NCBI RefSeq assembly: GCF_000428945.1
Contig: NZ_AUAX01000014.1
Coordinates: 1 to 64,000 of the forward strand
Source of the DNA: Hamadaea tsunoensis DSM 44101
Lineage (GTDB): Bacteria; Actinomycetota; Actinomycetes; Mycobacteriales; Micromonosporaceae
Direction: 5' to 3'
DNA: 64,000 bases
The notes beneath the pieces are model-generated. The model was not told the origin of the DNA and did no database searches. It saw only the letters and a program-made list of their open reading frames with translations. The position numbers and the translations under genes are program-made. Shown here one piece after another: positions 8,426 through 18,192 of the stretch (the first letter of the stretch is position 1; every line of letters starts with the position of its first letter).

Positions 8426-9511
8426 CTACTTGACGGGAGCCAGGAGGCTCAGCAGCAGGTACGCCGTGGGCAGCGCGAACAGGATCGAGTCGAGGCGATC
8501 CATGAGGCCGCCGTGACCGGGCAGCAGGTTGCTCATGTCCTTGATCCCGAGGTCGCGCTTGAGGAGCGACTCGGCCAGGTCGCCGAGCACGCACGCGACC
8601 GCGACGGCGATGCCGAACAGCGCGCCCCACCACGGCTTCACGTGCAGCTGTGTGGCCAGCAGGATCGCGCTGATGAGCCCGGCGCCCACGAGCGAGCCCG
8701 CGAACCCCTCCCAGCTCTTCTTCGGGCTGATCGTCGGGGCCATCGGATGCTTGCCGAACAGCACGCCCGCCACGAATCCGCCGGTGTCGGAGAGCACCAC
8801 GGCGGCCAGCGCGCACAGGATCCGCCACTGCCCGTCGTCCGGCGTGGCCAGCGGCGACGCGAACGAGAGCAGGAACGGCACGTACAGCAGGATCAGCGCC
8901 GAGGCGCCCATGTCCTTCTGGTAGCCCGCCGGCCCGTCGGCCAGCCGCCAGACGAACACGGCGAGCACCGAGATCAGCAGGCCGAGGCTCAGCGCCTCGA
9001 CGCCGCGGAACCAGGACAGCCCCAGCATCACCGCGCCGCCCGCCAGCAGCGGGATCAGCGGGGGGTTCGCGCCGCTGTTGCGGATCGCCCGCACCAGCTC
9101 CCAGATCCCCACGCCGGCCGCCGCGAGCAGGACCAGCACGAAGAAGGGCTTGGCGAAGAACAGCACGCCCAGCACCGTCGCGGCGAGCAGCACGCCCACC
9201 GCGATCGACACGGGCACGTTGCGGCCCGCTTCCCGCTTTCTCCTTCTGCCTGTACGCGTTTCGGCGCGCTCAGGTTCGATCGGCGGTTGCGCGTACTCCC
9301 CCGTCGGCACGTCGTCCCGGGCCGGGGGCATGCTCGGCACCCCCCGGGCCGCCGCCGGTTCGGCGGGCGGCTCCGGGCGTTCGTCGCGATCGTCGGTGCG
9401 GTCGAAGAAGCCGCCGGCCTCCGAGTCGTCACTGAGTCCCCGGAGGCGCGAGTACGCGCTGGAGCCCGCGCCCCAGCCGGGGGACGGCTCGTCCGATTCC
9501 GACCGCCTCAT
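8426..9511 (-). CDS. cdsA: Phosphatidate cytidylyltransferase (CDP-diglyceride synthase)
   Basis: A 361-residue integral membrane enzyme that makes CDP-diacylglycerol from phosphatidate and CTP, the entry to all membrane phospholipids. The first ~100 residues are hydrophilic and low-complexity, a common actinobacterial extension; the rest carries about eight TM helices. The CDS signature is clear at the C-terminus: [19 protein letters not shown] followed by [10 protein letters not shown]. The ATG overlaps the frr stop by 4 bp, so the genes are coupled in the rpsB-tsf-pyrH-frr-cdsA order. Confidence 0.96.
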   Translation of the reverse strand: MRRSESDEPSPGWGAGSSAYSRLRGLSDDSEAGGFFDRTDDRDERPEPPAEPAAARGVPSMPPARDDVPTGEYAQPPIEPERAETRTGRRRKREAGRNVPVSIAVGVLLAATVLGVLFFAKPFFVLVLLAAAGVGIWELVRAIRNSGANPPLIPLLAGGAVMLGLSWFRGVEALSLGLLISVLAVFVWRLADGPAGYQKDMGASALILLYVPFLLSFASPLATPDDGQWRILCALAAVVLSDTGGFVAGVLFGKHPMAPTISPKKSWEGFAGSLVGAGLISAILLATQLHVKPWWGALFGIAVAVACVLGDLAESLLKRDLGIKDMSNLLPGHGGLMDRLDSILFALPTAYLLLSLLAPVK

Positions 9512-10065
9512 ACCTCGAGCAGCTCGGCTTCCTTGTGCTTGAGCAGCTCGTCGACGGCGGCCGTGTAGCGGTGGGTGAGCTCGTCGAGCTCCTTCTCCGC
9601 GCGGCGGCCCTCGTCCTCGCCCGCCTCGCCGTCCTTGACGATGCGGTCGAGCTCCTCCTTGCCCCGCCGGCGTACGTTGCGGACGGCGACCTTGGCCTCC
9701 TCGCCCTTGGTGCGGGCGACCTTGATCATGTCGCGGCGGCGCTCCTCGGTCATCGGGGGGACGAGGATGCGCAGCTGGGTTCCTTCGCTGCTGGGGTTGA
9801 CCCCGAGGTCGGAGTCGCGGATGGCCCGCTCCATCGCGCCGAGCTGCGACGCGTCGTAGGGCTTGATGATGACCATCCGGGGCTCGGGCACGGCGACCGA
9901 CGCCATCTGGGGCAACGGCGTGGGTGTGCCGTAGTAGTCGATCACGATCTTGGAGAACATGGACGCGTTGGCGCGACCCGTACGGATCGCCGCGAGTTCC
10001 TCCTTGGCGTGCTCGACCGCCCGGTCCATCTTCTCCTCGGCCTCGAGGAGCGCATCGTCGATCAC
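9508..10065 (-). CDS. frr: Ribosome recycling factor
   Basis: A 185-residue protein that splits the post-termination ribosome together with EF-G. It starts with GTG and shows the family blocks [13 protein letters not shown] near residue 28 and [16 protein letters not shown] near 105. Length is exactly that of the family. It lies 73 bp after pyrH, in the usual gene order, and overlaps cdsA by 4 bp. Confidence 0.98.
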   Translation of the reverse strand: MIDDALLEAEEKMDRAVEHAKEELAAIRTGRANASMFSKIVIDYYGTPTPLPQMASVAVPEPRMVIIKPYDASQLGAMERAIRDSDLGVNPSSEGTQLRILVPPMTEERRRDMIKVARTKGEEAKVAVRNVRRRGKEELDRIVKDGEAGEDEGRRAEKELDELTHRYTAAVDELLKHKEAELLEV

Positions 10066-10138
10066 GGGCTTCGTCGCCTCCTTATGCAGTGGTACTCAAA
10101 AGTCTGTCACGTGCGCCCGGGGTCTGCCGGGGTGGCCG

Positions 10139-10861
10139 TTACGCCGTGATGAGCGTGCCGATCTTCTCCCCGCCGACCGCGCGGACGATGTTGTCGTCGC
10201 CCTCGGCCGCGAAGACCAGCATCGGCAGGCCGTTGTCGGCGCAGAGCGAGAAGGCGGCCTGGTCGGCCACGCGCAGCCCCTGGCGCAGGGCCTCGTCGAA
10301 GGTGAGCGAGTCGAGCTTGACCGCGTCCGGGTCGGTACGCGGATCCGCCGTGTACACGCCGTCGACGCCGTTCTTGCTCATCAGCACGATGTCGGCGTGG
10401 ATCTCCAGCGCCCGCTGGGCCGAGACGGTGTCGGTGGAGAAGTACGGCATGCCGGCCCCGGCGCCGAAGATCACGACGCGGCCCTTCTCCAGGTGGCGGA
10501 TGGCCCGCAGCGGGATGTACTGCTCGGCGACCTGTGCCATCGAGATCGCGGTCTGTACGCGTGTCTCGATGCCCTCCTTCTCCAGGAAGTCCTGCAGGGC
10601 GAGGCAGTTCATGACGGTGCCGAGCATGCCCATGTAGTCGGCCCGGGCCCGGTCCATCCCGCGCTTCTGGAGTTCGGCGCCACGGAAGAAGTTGCCGCCG
10701 CCGACGACGACCGCGACCTGGACGCCACGGCGTACGACGGTGGCGATCTGGTGCGCGATGCCGGACACGACATCGGGGTCGACGCCGATCGCGCCGCCGC
10801 CGAACACCTCGCCGGACAGCTTGAGAACGACCCGCCGGGCCCGTGTGGTCTGCTCGGTCAC
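10139..10861 (-). CDS. pyrH: UMP kinase
   Basis: A 240-residue amino-acid-kinase-fold enzyme that phosphorylates UMP to UDP in pyrimidine synthesis. The phosphate-binding LKLSGE is near residue 13, the GGGNFFRG loop near 53, and [11 protein letters not shown] near 166. The start is GTG. A hairpin in the tsf-pyrH gap may reduce read-through from the highly expressed ribosomal genes upstream. Confidence 0.98.
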   Translation of the reverse strand: MTEQTTRARRVVLKLSGEVFGGGAIGVDPDVVSGIAHQIATVVRRGVQVAVVVGGGNFFRGAELQKRGMDRARADYMGMLGTVMNCLALQDFLEKEGIETRVQTAISMAQVAEQYIPLRAIRHLEKGRVVIFGAGAGMPYFSTDTVSAQRALEIHADIVLMSKNGVDGVYTADPRTDPDAVKLDSLTFDEALRQGLRVADQAAFSLCADNGLPMLVFAAEGDDNIVRAVGGEKIGTLITA

Positions 10862-10903
10862 TTACTCCCACCCCTTCGTGTTCGCCAGAAGACCATATGC
10901 CAC

Positions 10904-10936
10904 GGGGAGGCCGTGGCTCTCACCAACGACCTCCCC
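10904..10936 (-). terminator. Hairpin between tsf and pyrH
   Basis: GGGGAGGCCGT (10904-10914) pairs with ACGACCTCCCC (10926-10936) with one mismatch. It is a probable partial terminator after tsf. Confidence 0.5.
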
Positions 10937-10950
10937 GCTTCTCACGCCGT

Positions 10951-11775
10951 TCAGGCCTGGCCGACCTCGAAGCGCGTGAACGCGGTGACCTCGATGCCGG
11001 CTTCCTTCAGCACCTGGGCGACGCTCTTCTTCTGGTCGGTGACCGACGCCTGCTCGAGCAGGACGAAGTCCTTGAAGAAGGAGTTCACCCGGCCCTCGAT
11101 GATCTTCGGGAGAGCCGCCTGGGGCTTGCCCTCCTCGATCGCGGTCTGCTCGGCGATACGCCGCTCGGACTCGACGACCTCGGCCGGGACCTCCTCGCGG
11201 GTCACGTACTTCGGCCGCATCGCGGCGATCTGCATCGCCACCGAGCGGGCGTCGTCGAGGCCGGCCTCGTCGCCCTTGCCCGCGTACTGCACGGCCACGC
11301 CGACCTGGGGCGGCAGGTCCGAGCTCTTGCGGTGCATGTAGACCGCGATGTCGCCGTCGAGGATCGCGAAGCGGTTCACGACCAGCTTCTCGCCGATCGT
11401 CGCCGAGGCGTCCTGGAGGACGTCGGCGACGTTCTTGCCGTCGAGCTGCGAGGCGAGCAGGGCGTCGACGTCGGCCGGCTTGATCGCGGCGATGTGCTCG
11501 ACCAGCTTCTGGGCGAGCGCGATGAAGTCCGCGTTCTTCGCCACGAAGTCGGTCTCGCAGTTCAGCTCCAGCAGGGCGTTGCCGCTGTGGGCGACCAGGC
11601 CGTTGGCCGTGGTCCGGCCGGCCCGCTTGCCGACATCCTTGGCGCCCTTGACGCGCAGGATCTCGACGGCCTTGTCGAAGTCACCCTCGGCCTCTTCCAG
11701 GGCCTTCTTGCAGTCCATCATGCCGGCGCCGGTGAGCTCACGCAGGCGCTTGACATCTGCAGCGGTGTAAGACAT
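10951..11775 (-). CDS. tsf: Translation elongation factor Ts
   Basis: A 274-residue guanine-nucleotide exchange factor for EF-Tu. The N-terminal UBA-like domain contains [19 protein letters not shown] (from about residue 10), and the core TDF motif region [12 protein letters not shown] follows near 80. It lies directly after rpsB, as in nearly all bacteria, with a hairpin in the 78-bp gap. Confidence 0.98.
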   Translation of the reverse strand: MSYTAADVKRLRELTGAGMMDCKKALEEAEGDFDKAVEILRVKGAKDVGKRAGRTTANGLVAHSGNALLELNCETDFVAKNADFIALAQKLVEHIAAIKPADVDALLASQLDGKNVADVLQDASATIGEKLVVNRFAILDGDIAVYMHRKSSDLPPQVGVAVQYAGKGDEAGLDDARSVAMQIAAMRPKYVTREEVPAEVVESERRIAEQTAIEEGKPQAALPKIIEGRVNSFFKDFVLLEQASVTDQKKSVAQVLKEAGIEVTAFTRFEVGQA

Positions 11776-11808
11776 GTCTGACTCTTCCCTAGTTCTGTGA
11801 GAGAGATC

Positions 11809-11836
11809 CCCCGCAGGCGGTCGCCCGCCCGCGGGG
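11809..11836 (-). terminator. Hairpin between rpsB and tsf
   Basis: CCCCGCAGGCGG (11809-11820) and CCGCCCGCGGGG (11825-11836) pair over 12 bp with one mismatch around a 4-nt loop. It probably attenuates rather than ends transcription, since tsf is normally co-transcribed with rpsB. Confidence 0.5.
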
Positions 11837-11853
11837 CTCGCAAGACGCCGAGG

Positions 11854-12750
11854 TCACTCGGCAGCGGGGGTGATCTCCGCGTCGGTGGCGACCGCCTCGG
11901 TGAGCGGGGCCTCGGCCGCAGCCTCGGCGGCGGGCTCAGCGGCCTCGGCCGCCTTGGCGGCACCACCCTGCAGCAGCTCGCGCTCCCACTCGGCCAGCGG
12001 CTCGTCGCCGGCGACCGTGCCCGGCTGGGGCTTGGTGTCGGCGCCACCGCGGGTCGCCTTGCCCGACCGGGCGATGAGCCCGTCGGCCACGGCCGCCGCG
12101 ACGACCCGCGTCAGCAGCTCGGCCGAGCGGATCGCGTCGTCGTTGCCCGGGATCGGGAAGTCGACCTCGTCCGGGTCGCAGTTCGTGTCGAGCACGGCGA
12201 TGACCGGGATGCCCAGCTTGCGCGCCTCGTCGACCGCGATGTGCTCCTTCTTGGTGTCGATCACCCAGATCGCCGCCGGGAGCTTCTGCATGTCGCGCAG
12301 ACCGCCGAGGGTCTTGGTCAACTTCTCCTTCTCGCGCTGCAGCTGAAGGGTCTCCTTCTTGGTGTAACCCTTCTCCTGGCCGATCTGGTCGATCGCCTCG
12401 AGTTCCTTCATCCGCTGCAGCCGCTTGTAGACCGTCTGGAAGTTGGTCAGCATGCCGCCCAGCCAGCGGTGGTTGACGTAAGGCATGCCCACCCGGCTCG
12501 CCTGCTCGGAGACGGCCTCCTGAGCCTGCTTCTTGGTGCCGACGAACAGCACCGAACCGCCCTCGGCGACCGTCGTGCGCACGAACTCGTACGCCTTCTC
12601 GATGTAGTCGAGCGTCTGCCGGAGGTCGATGATGTAGATGCCGTTGCGCTCGGTGAAGATGAATCGCTTCATCTTCGGGTTCCAGCGCCGGGTCTGGTGC
12701 CCGAAGTGAACACCGCTCTCCAGCAGCTGGCGCATGGTGACGACGGCCAT
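11854..12750 (-). CDS. rpsB: 30S ribosomal protein S2
   Basis: A 298-residue small-subunit protein. The start [19 protein letters not shown] at ATG 12750 is typical and has AAGGAG about 8 nt upstream; the open frame upstream to 12876 is leader. The S2 blocks [12 protein letters not shown] and [18 protein letters not shown] are present. The last ~50 residues are an Ala/Glu-rich tail seen in many actinobacterial S2 proteins. It heads the rpsB-tsf-pyrH-frr-cdsA-rlmN operon. The 257 bp upstream (12751-13007) should hold its promoter, but I see no certain element. Confidence 0.97.
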   Translation of the reverse strand: MAVVTMRQLLESGVHFGHQTRRWNPKMKRFIFTERNGIYIIDLRQTLDYIEKAYEFVRTTVAEGGSVLFVGTKKQAQEAVSEQASRVGMPYVNHRWLGGMLTNFQTVYKRLQRMKELEAIDQIGQEKGYTKKETLQLQREKEKLTKTLGGLRDMQKLPAAIWVIDTKKEHIAVDEARKLGIPVIAVLDTNCDPDEVDFPIPGNDDAIRSAELLTRVVAAAVADGLIARSGKATRGGADTKPQPGTVAGDEPLAEWERELLQGGAAKAAEAAEPAAEAAAEAPLTEAVATDAEITPAAE

Positions 12751-13007
12751 GTGATGGCTCCTTGCCTGTCCCTGGTTGTCGCACGGACCGGCTGGCCCGC
12801 GCCCTGGCGCCCCACCACGGCCTCGGGTGGCCCGCGAACGGGACCAGGGGAGGGCCGCGCGTGTCCGATCGCACAAAGTCGCGTGATCAGGAGATGGGCG
12901 CGCGAAGTTGACCGCGCGTGGCGGTCACCGGTTGACCAGTGTACGCCCCTGCCCGACCCGCTCTTGCAGCGGCATCAGGCGTCCGCCCGGCGGTCCGGAA
13001 CGCGGGG

Positions 13008-13688
13008 TCAGGCCGCGGCCCCCGCCGCGATCAGGAGGACCAGGGCCACCGGCAGGTACGCCAGCGGCGGCCGCAGGAAGGCCTTTGGCCCGCCGTGGCC
13101 GGCGCCGGTGATCAACGCGTACATGCCGATGCCCAGGAGGGGCAGGGCGATCACGGTGAGGCCGCCGGCCAGCACCCGGTGCGCGTCCAGCCCGACGATG
13201 CCGCGCAGGAGCACCAGCAGCATCACGAGTTCGAGGATGCCGAGCCCGATGCCGAGCGCGGCCGCGTGCAACGGCTTGCGGCTGCGGTAGACCTCACCGC
13301 CGCGCTGCGACCGGGACGGCTGCTCGGCCGGGCCCGGATCGGCGGAGTGCGAGGTGAACCCGCTCGGCGGCGGCGGCGTACGCGGATCGATCGGGACCGC
13401 GCTGCGCGGCGGCTCGAAAGCCGGCGCCGGCTCGGTACGCCCGTAGGTGTTGTCGGCGTAGCCGGTCTCGCCGTAGCCGGCCTCGCCGTAGCCGCCGTAG
13501 CGCTGCTCGGGGCCGCCGTAGCCGCCCGGCTCCGCGCCGTAGACCGTGCCGTTGTCGGCGTAGCCGCCGCGCTGGGATCGGGAGGACCGGTCGTCGAAGC
13601 CGCCGCGGCGATCACGCCGGTCGGGCTCGGCCGCGCCACGGTCGTCGGGGTACCAGCGTCCGTCGGGGTATCCGCGCTCTGTATCCAC
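13008..13688 (-). CDS. Tyr/Gly-rich protein with C-terminal membrane helices
   Basis: I do not recognise a named family. From a probable GTG start at 13688 the protein has 226 residues: a hydrophilic N-terminal half rich in Arg, Asp, Gly and Tyr with short repeats such as GYGEAGYGETGYADNTYG, then three predicted TM helices in the last ~90 residues. Such layouts are common among actinobacterial envelope proteins of unknown role. There is no strong ribosome site, so the message may be leaderless. It is divergent from yraN, and its longer frame to 13850 would overlap yraN. Confidence 0.65.
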   Translation of the reverse strand: MDTERGYPDGRWYPDDRGAAEPDRRDRRGGFDDRSSRSQRGGYADNGTVYGAEPGGYGGPEQRYGGYGEAGYGETGYADNTYGRTEPAPAFEPPRSAVPIDPRTPPPPSGFTSHSADPGPAEQPSRSQRGGEVYRSRKPLHAAALGIGLGILELVMLLVLLRGIVGLDAHRVLAGGLTVIALPLLGIGMYALITGAGHGGPKAFLRPPLAYLPVALVLLIAAGAAA

Positions 13689-13828
13689 GGACGGGAACCG
13701 TAAGCCGTTTCGCCCCGATCCGCCACCCCGGGGGTGACCGCACGCCGGTTTTCCACAAACTCTCGGCATCCACATCCCGATCATCGGACCGCTGGCCGCG
13801 ATCGCCGGCGCGGGCCAGGCTGCCTGCC

Positions 13829-14191
13829 ATGACGAGAGTTCGGCGCGCACTGGGCGCCTGGGGCGAGCACGTCGCCGAGGCGTACCTGGCCGGTCGGGGG
13901 TTGTCGATCATCGACCGGAACTGGCGCTGCCGCGAGGGCGAGATCGACCTGGTCGCGGCCGACGGCGGCACCGTGGTGTTCTGCGAGGTCAAGACCCGGC
14001 GTGGGAGCACGTTCGGGACCGGGCTCGATGCCGTCGCCGGTCGCAAGGCGGCCCGCCTGCGCCGGCTGGCGATGCTCTGGCTGGCCGCGCACGCCCGCGA
14101 CGAGGCGGCCGAGATCCGGTTCGACGTGATCAGCGTCACCCCGCGCCCCGGCAACGGGCCCGGGATCGACCATGCTCGGGGCGTGTTCTAG
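13829..14191 (+). CDS. yraN: YraN family endonuclease-like protein (UPF0102)
   Basis: A 120-residue protein with the restriction-endonuclease-like core: GEHVAEAYLAGRGL near residue 12, then REGEIDLVA and VVFCEVKTRR, giving the E/D...EVK residues of the fold. The biochemical role of UPF0102 proteins is unsettled. It abuts comM (no gap between stop and GTG), and yraN-comM-dprA is a conserved actinobacterial cluster tied to DNA processing. Confidence 0.93.
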   Translation: MTRVRRALGAWGEHVAEAYLAGRGLSIIDRNWRCREGEIDLVAADGGTVVFCEVKTRRGSTFGTGLDAVAGRKAARLRRLAMLWLAAHARDEAAEIRFDVISVTPRPGNGPGIDHARGVF

Positions 14192-15697
14192 GTGAGCTAC
14201 GCCCGGGTGCTGAGCGCCGGCCTGACCGGCACGGCCGGCCAGGTGGTCGAGGTCGAGGCCGACATCGCGTTCGGCCTGCCCCAGTTCGTCGTCTCCGGCC
14301 TGCCCGACGCCGCCCTGCACGAGTCCCGCGACCGCGTACGCGCGGCGGTCGTCAACGCGGGCGAGGAGTGGCCGGCCCGGCGGGTCACGATCAACCTGCT
14401 GCCCGCACCGGTACGCAAGCAGGGGTCCAGCTACGACCTGGCCATCGCGATCGCGCTGCTCGGTGGCACCGGCCGGCTGCCGCTCGCCCCGCTGGACGGC
14501 ACCGTCCTCATCGGAGAGCTGGGCCTCGACGGCCGGCTCCGGCCGGTCCGGGGCGTGCTGCCGATGGTGGCCGCCGGGGTCCGCGCCGGACACCTGCGGG
14601 CGATCGTGCCCACCGTCAACGGCGGCGAGGCGGCCCTCGTCCCGGGGGCGGGCGTACGCACGGCGGACTCGCTCAACGACGTCATCCGGTTCGTCCGCGA
14701 CGGGGCGGCGCTCGGCGTACCCGCGGCACGGCGGCCGGGGCCGGATCCGGCCACAGTGGACATGGCCGACGTCGCCGGCCAGGAGTACGCCAAGTTCGTC
14801 CTGGAGATCGCGGCGGCGGGCGGCCATCACCTGTCGATGATCGGGCCGCCCGGGGCCGGCAAGACCATGCTGGCCGCGCGGCTGCCGACGATCCTGCCGG
14901 CGCTCGACGACACCGACGCGATCGAGGTCACGTCCATCCTCTCGATCGCCGGCAAGCTGCCCGGCGACGGCCTCGTACGCCGCCCGCCGTTCATGGCGCC
15001 CCACCACACGAGCAGCCCGGCGGCGCTGATCGGCGGGGGCAGCGGACTCGTCCGGCCGGGCGCGCTGTCGTTCGCCCATCGCGGAGTGCTGTTCCTCGAC
15101 GAGGTCGCCGAGTTCCCCAAGGCCGTCCTGGAGACCCTGCGGCAGCCCCTCGAAGAAGGCGTCGTACGCCTCGGCCGGACCCGCGAGATCGTCACGCTGC
15201 CGGCGCGCGTACAGCTGGTGACGGCGGCGAATCCGTGCCGCTGCGCGAAGCCGGGCGGCGATACCCGGTGCGAGTGCACGCCGCTGGAGCGCCGGCGATA
15301 TCTCGGCCGCCTGTCCGGGCCGCTGCTCGACCGGATCGACCTGCATCTGCGGCTGGAGGCGGTGACCGCGGCGAGCCTGCTCGGGGCGGAATCGGCGGCG
15401 GCGCCGGAGGACTCCGCGACCATGGCCGCCCGGGTCGCCCAGGCTCGCGCCGCGGCCGCCGAACGGTGGCGTACGCGGGGATGGCGGCTCAACGCGGAGG
15501 CCGACCGGTCCGCCCTGGCGCTGCCGGACGCGGCGACGGCCGACGTGCGGCACCGCATCGACACGGGGCAGCTCTCCGCCCGCGGTGTCGTCCGCGTGCT
15601 GCGGGTCGCCTGGACGATCGCCGACCTGCGGGGCGCGCCCGTGCCCGGCCGCGAGGACGTCACCACCGCCCTCGGCCTGCGCCTGGCCGCCCACTGA
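14192..15697 (+). CDS. comM: YifB/ComM family Mg-chelatase-like AAA ATPase
   Basis: A 501-residue protein. The N-terminal ribosomal S5-like domain begins MSYARVLSAGLTG; the AAA+ domain has Walker A GPPGAGKTML near residue 217 and Walker B VLFLDEVAEF near 300; a C-terminal region has paired Cys (CRC...CEC). In naturally competent bacteria ComM is a hexameric helicase that helps branch migration during integration of incoming DNA. The GTG start follows the yraN stop directly. dprA lies 76 bp downstream. Confidence 0.95.
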   Translation: MSYARVLSAGLTGTAGQVVEVEADIAFGLPQFVVSGLPDAALHESRDRVRAAVVNAGEEWPARRVTINLLPAPVRKQGSSYDLAIAIALLGGTGRLPLAPLDGTVLIGELGLDGRLRPVRGVLPMVAAGVRAGHLRAIVPTVNGGEAALVPGAGVRTADSLNDVIRFVRDGAALGVPAARRPGPDPATVDMADVAGQEYAKFVLEIAAAGGHHLSMIGPPGAGKTMLAARLPTILPALDDTDAIEVTSILSIAGKLPGDGLVRRPPFMAPHHTSSPAALIGGGSGLVRPGALSFAHRGVLFLDEVAEFPKAVLETLRQPLEEGVVRLGRTREIVTLPARVQLVTAANPCRCAKPGGDTRCECTPLERRRYLGRLSGPLLDRIDLHLRLEAVTAASLLGAESAAAPEDSATMAARVAQARAAAAERWRTRGWRLNAEADRSALALPDAATADVRHRIDTGQLSARGVVRVLRVAWTIADLRGAPVPGREDVTTALGLRLAAH

Positions 15698-15773
15698 ACA
15701 GCACCGTCCATCACCGCCACCGTCCGGACAGCACCCGCGACCGTCCGGACACCACCGAAGCCGAGGAGCGAAC

Positions 15774-16907
15774 ATGACCACCGACGACGAGCGGCGGGCC
15801 CGGATCGTGCTCGCCTGCGTGACCGAACCAGGCCGAGCGGACGTCCACCGGGCCGTGGCCGCGTACGGGCCTGTCGAGGCGCTCGACCGGCTGCGGCGGC
15901 GTACCGGTGTGATCCGGGAGCGGCTCGACGAGGAGGCGCCGGCGGCCCTCGCGGAACGCCGGGAGTCCGAGGCCGACCGGCTCGGCTGCCGCATGATCGT
16001 CCCGGGTGACGACGAGTGGCCCGACCGGCTCGGCGACCTCGCCCGGATCTCCCGGCCCGGCCCGCCGGCGGTGGACCGGGACGTGTTCCCGCCGTTGTGC
16101 CTCTGGGTACGCGGCTGGCGCCCGCTCGCCGGTCTCACCGCCCGATCCGTGGCGGTCGTCGGCGCCCGGGCGGCGAGCGCGTACGGGACGCATGTCGCGG
16201 GCGAACTCGCGTACGGGCTGGCGAAGCGGGGGTACGCGGTGGTCTCGGGGGCCGCGTTCGGCATCGACGCCGCCGCGCACCGGGGCGCTCTGCAGGCGGG
16301 CGGCCCGACCGTGGCGGTGCTGGCCTGCGGCCTCGACCGGGTGTACCCGCTCGCCCACGCGGGCCTGGTCGAGTCGATCGCCGAGGAGGGCCTGGTGGTG
16401 AGCGAGTGGCCGCCGGGCAGCGAGCCGCTGCGCTACCGGTTCCTGATCCGCAACCGGGTCATCGCCGCGCTGACGCTCGGGACGGTGATGGTGGAGGCGG
16501 CCGCCCGCAGCGGCTCACGGCAGACGCTGCACCGGGCGCTGCGGCTGGGCCGGGCGGCGATGGCCGTGCCTGGGCCGGTCACGTCGGCGACCTCGGTCGG
16601 CTGCCACGACGAGTTGCGCAATCCCCTGGTCCAGGCGGTCGCGACGGTGGAGCACGTGGTGGAGGAGGTCGGCCGGATCGGCGTGGATCTCGCGCCGCCG
16701 GTGCTCGGACCGCAGCGGCCGTCGGATTTCCTCGACGACACCGACGCGCGGCTGATGGACGCGGTGCCCCGGCGGCGGGCGGCACGGGCCGCGGACATCG
16801 CCGCGACGGCGGGCGTCCCGCTCCGGGAGGCCCTGGCGAAGCTGCCGTCGCTGGTCACGCGCGGCCTGCTCGAAGAAGCGGACGAGGGCTACCGGCTGCC
16901 GGCCTGA
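15774..16907 (+). CDS. dprA: DNA-processing protein DprA
   Basis: A 377-residue protein that loads RecA on incoming single-stranded DNA. The Rossmann-like domain is clear: VAVVGARAASAYG near residue 127, VVSGAAFGIDAAAHRGAL, and SEWPPG...FLIRNRVIAAL. The C-terminal ~70 residues match the winged-helix part. I chose ATG 15774 because GAGGAGCG precedes it; the open frame extends upstream into comM. A strong hairpin at 16965 ends the cluster. Confidence 0.95.
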   Translation: MTTDDERRARIVLACVTEPGRADVHRAVAAYGPVEALDRLRRRTGVIRERLDEEAPAALAERRESEADRLGCRMIVPGDDEWPDRLGDLARISRPGPPAVDRDVFPPLCLWVRGWRPLAGLTARSVAVVGARAASAYGTHVAGELAYGLAKRGYAVVSGAAFGIDAAAHRGALQAGGPTVAVLACGLDRVYPLAHAGLVESIAEEGLVVSEWPPGSEPLRYRFLIRNRVIAALTLGTVMVEAAARSGSRQTLHRALRLGRAAMAVPGPVTSATSVGCHDELRNPLVQAVATVEHVVEEVGRIGVDLAPPVLGPQRPSDFLDDTDARLMDAVPRRRAARAADIAATAGVPLREALAKLPSLVTRGLLEEADEGYRLPA

Positions 16908-16964
16908 AGCCTCCCGCAGCCGATGCGCGGCCCGCGGCTCAGGGACGGCGTCTCCGGATGGGAT

Positions 16965-16990
16965 GAGGCCGGGCGGCTCCGCCCGGCCTC
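16965..16990. terminator. Bidirectional hairpin terminator
   Basis: GAGGCCGGGCGG (16965-16976) and CCGCCCGGCCTC (16979-16990) are perfect complements. It lies between the converging dprA and DUF2469 genes. Confidence 0.8.
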
Positions 16991-16999
16991 GCCCGCCGA

Positions 17000-17311
17000 T
17001 CAGATGTCGCTCGGCAGCGACAGGTCCGGCTTCTCCAGCTCTTCGACGTTCACGTCCTTGAAGGTCATCACCCGCACGTTCTTCACGAACCGGGCCGGGC
17101 GGTACATGTCCCAGACCCACGCGTCGTGCATCTCGACCTCGAAGTAGACCTCGCCGTCCGAGTTGCGCACGTGAAGATCGACCTGGTTGGCCAGGTAGAA
17201 CCGCCGCTCGGTCTCGACCACATACGAGAACTGGCGGACGATGTCGCGGTACTCCTTGTAGAGCTGAAGCTCCATCTCGGTCTCGTACTTTTCGAGATCC
17301 TCAGCGCTCAT
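17000..17311 (-). CDS. DUF2469 family protein
   Basis: A 103-residue acidic protein beginning MSAEDLEKYETEMELQLY, highly conserved in actinobacteria and almost always next to rnhB. No enzymatic motif is seen and no function is established. Its ATG overlaps the rnhB stop by 4 bp, so it is translationally coupled to RNase HII. Confidence 0.93.
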   Translation of the reverse strand: MSAEDLEKYETEMELQLYKEYRDIVRQFSYVVETERRFYLANQVDLHVRNSDGEVYFEVEMHDAWVWDMYRPARFVKNVRVMTFKDVNVEELEKPDLSLPSDI

Positions 17312-18192
17312 CGCACGCCCTCCATGCCCACATCTTCCCCCACACGGCGCCGCCGGGCGGCCGGGTCCCCGGACGCCACGCCGACGTTCCCGTCCGCGCG
17401 GACACGCGGGGAGGCCGCGGCCACGGTCACGACCTCGGGGGAGGCCGCGTCCGCATCCACCGGTCCGCCCGCGCGAGCACGCGGAGCGCCGGCGCTTGCC
17501 ACCGTACCGCGAGCGGGCTCGACCCGCCCATCGAGCGCCCGTCCGGCCGCCTCCGCCGAGGAGACGTTGGCGTACGAGAAGCGGTGCTCCGGGCAGGGTC
17601 CGTGCTCGCGCAGCGCCGCCGCGTGCTCCGGCGTCGTGTACCCCTTGTGCACCTCGAAGCCGTACTCCGGGAACTTCTCCGCCATTTCGACCATGATCCG
17701 GTCCCGCGTCACCTTCGCCAGGACGCTCGCCGCGGCGACACACGCCGCCACCCGGTCGCCCTTCCAGACCGCCAGCCCGGGTACGCCGGCCCCGTCCACC
17801 GGAAAGCCGTCGGTGAGGACGTAATCCGGGCGCAGGGTCAGGGTGGCCAGGGACCGGCGCAGCGCCGAGAGGTTGCAGAACTGCAGGCCGAGGCGGTCCA
17901 CGTCGGCCGCGGGAATGATGATCACGGACCAGGCCGAGGCGCGCTTGACGACCTCGTCGTAGATCCGGTCCCGGGCGAGCGGCGTCAGCAGCTTGGAGTC
18001 GGCGAGCCCGGGAATCTCGCCGGACTTGCCGTCGGGCAGCATCGCAGCCGCCGCCACGAGCGGTCCCGCGCACGCGCCGCGCCCCGCCTCGTCGGCGCCC
18101 GCCACCCGGGTGAAGCCGCGCCGGCGCAGCGAGCGCTCCAGCGCGTAGATCCCGCCTTCGCGCCGGGTCACCGTCTTCGGCGGCATCAGCAT
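17308..18192 (-). CDS. rnhB: Ribonuclease HII
   Basis: A 294-residue nuclease that removes RNA from RNA-DNA hybrids and single ribonucleotides in DNA. The catalytic DE dyad is in GADEAGRGACAGPLVAAA near residue 34, and LADSKLL, the KGDR loop and the VHKGY(T)TPEH motif follow. The family core ends near residue 230; the last ~60 residues are an Ala/Gly/Arg-rich tail of no known role. Start: ATG 18192, overlapping the nudix stop; a second ATG at 18186 is possible. It is coupled both to the nudix gene upstream and to DUF2469 downstream. Confidence 0.93.
   Translation of the reverse strand: MLMPPKTVTRREGGIYALERSLRRRGFTRVAGADEAGRGACAGPLVAAAAMLPDGKSGEIPGLADSKLLTPLARDRIYDEVVKRASAWSVIIIPAADVDRLGLQFCNLSALRRSLATLTLRPDYVLTDGFPVDGAGVPGLAVWKGDRVAACVAAASVLAKVTRDRIMVEMAEKFPEYGFEVHKGYTTPEHAAALREHGPCPEHRFSYANVSSAEAAGRALDGRVEPARGTVASAGAPRARAGGPVDADAASPEVVTVAAASPRVRADGNVGVASGDPAARRRRVGEDVGMEGVR

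Noticed and set aside
12751-13007. Possible rpsB leader riboswitch or autoregulatory RNA
   Set aside because: GC-rich pairing is possible everywhere here and I could not find a motif that distinguishes a specific leader.
13781-16264. Long minus-strand frame of 827 codons
   Set aside because: Antisense to yraN, comM and dprA, which have clear family motifs.
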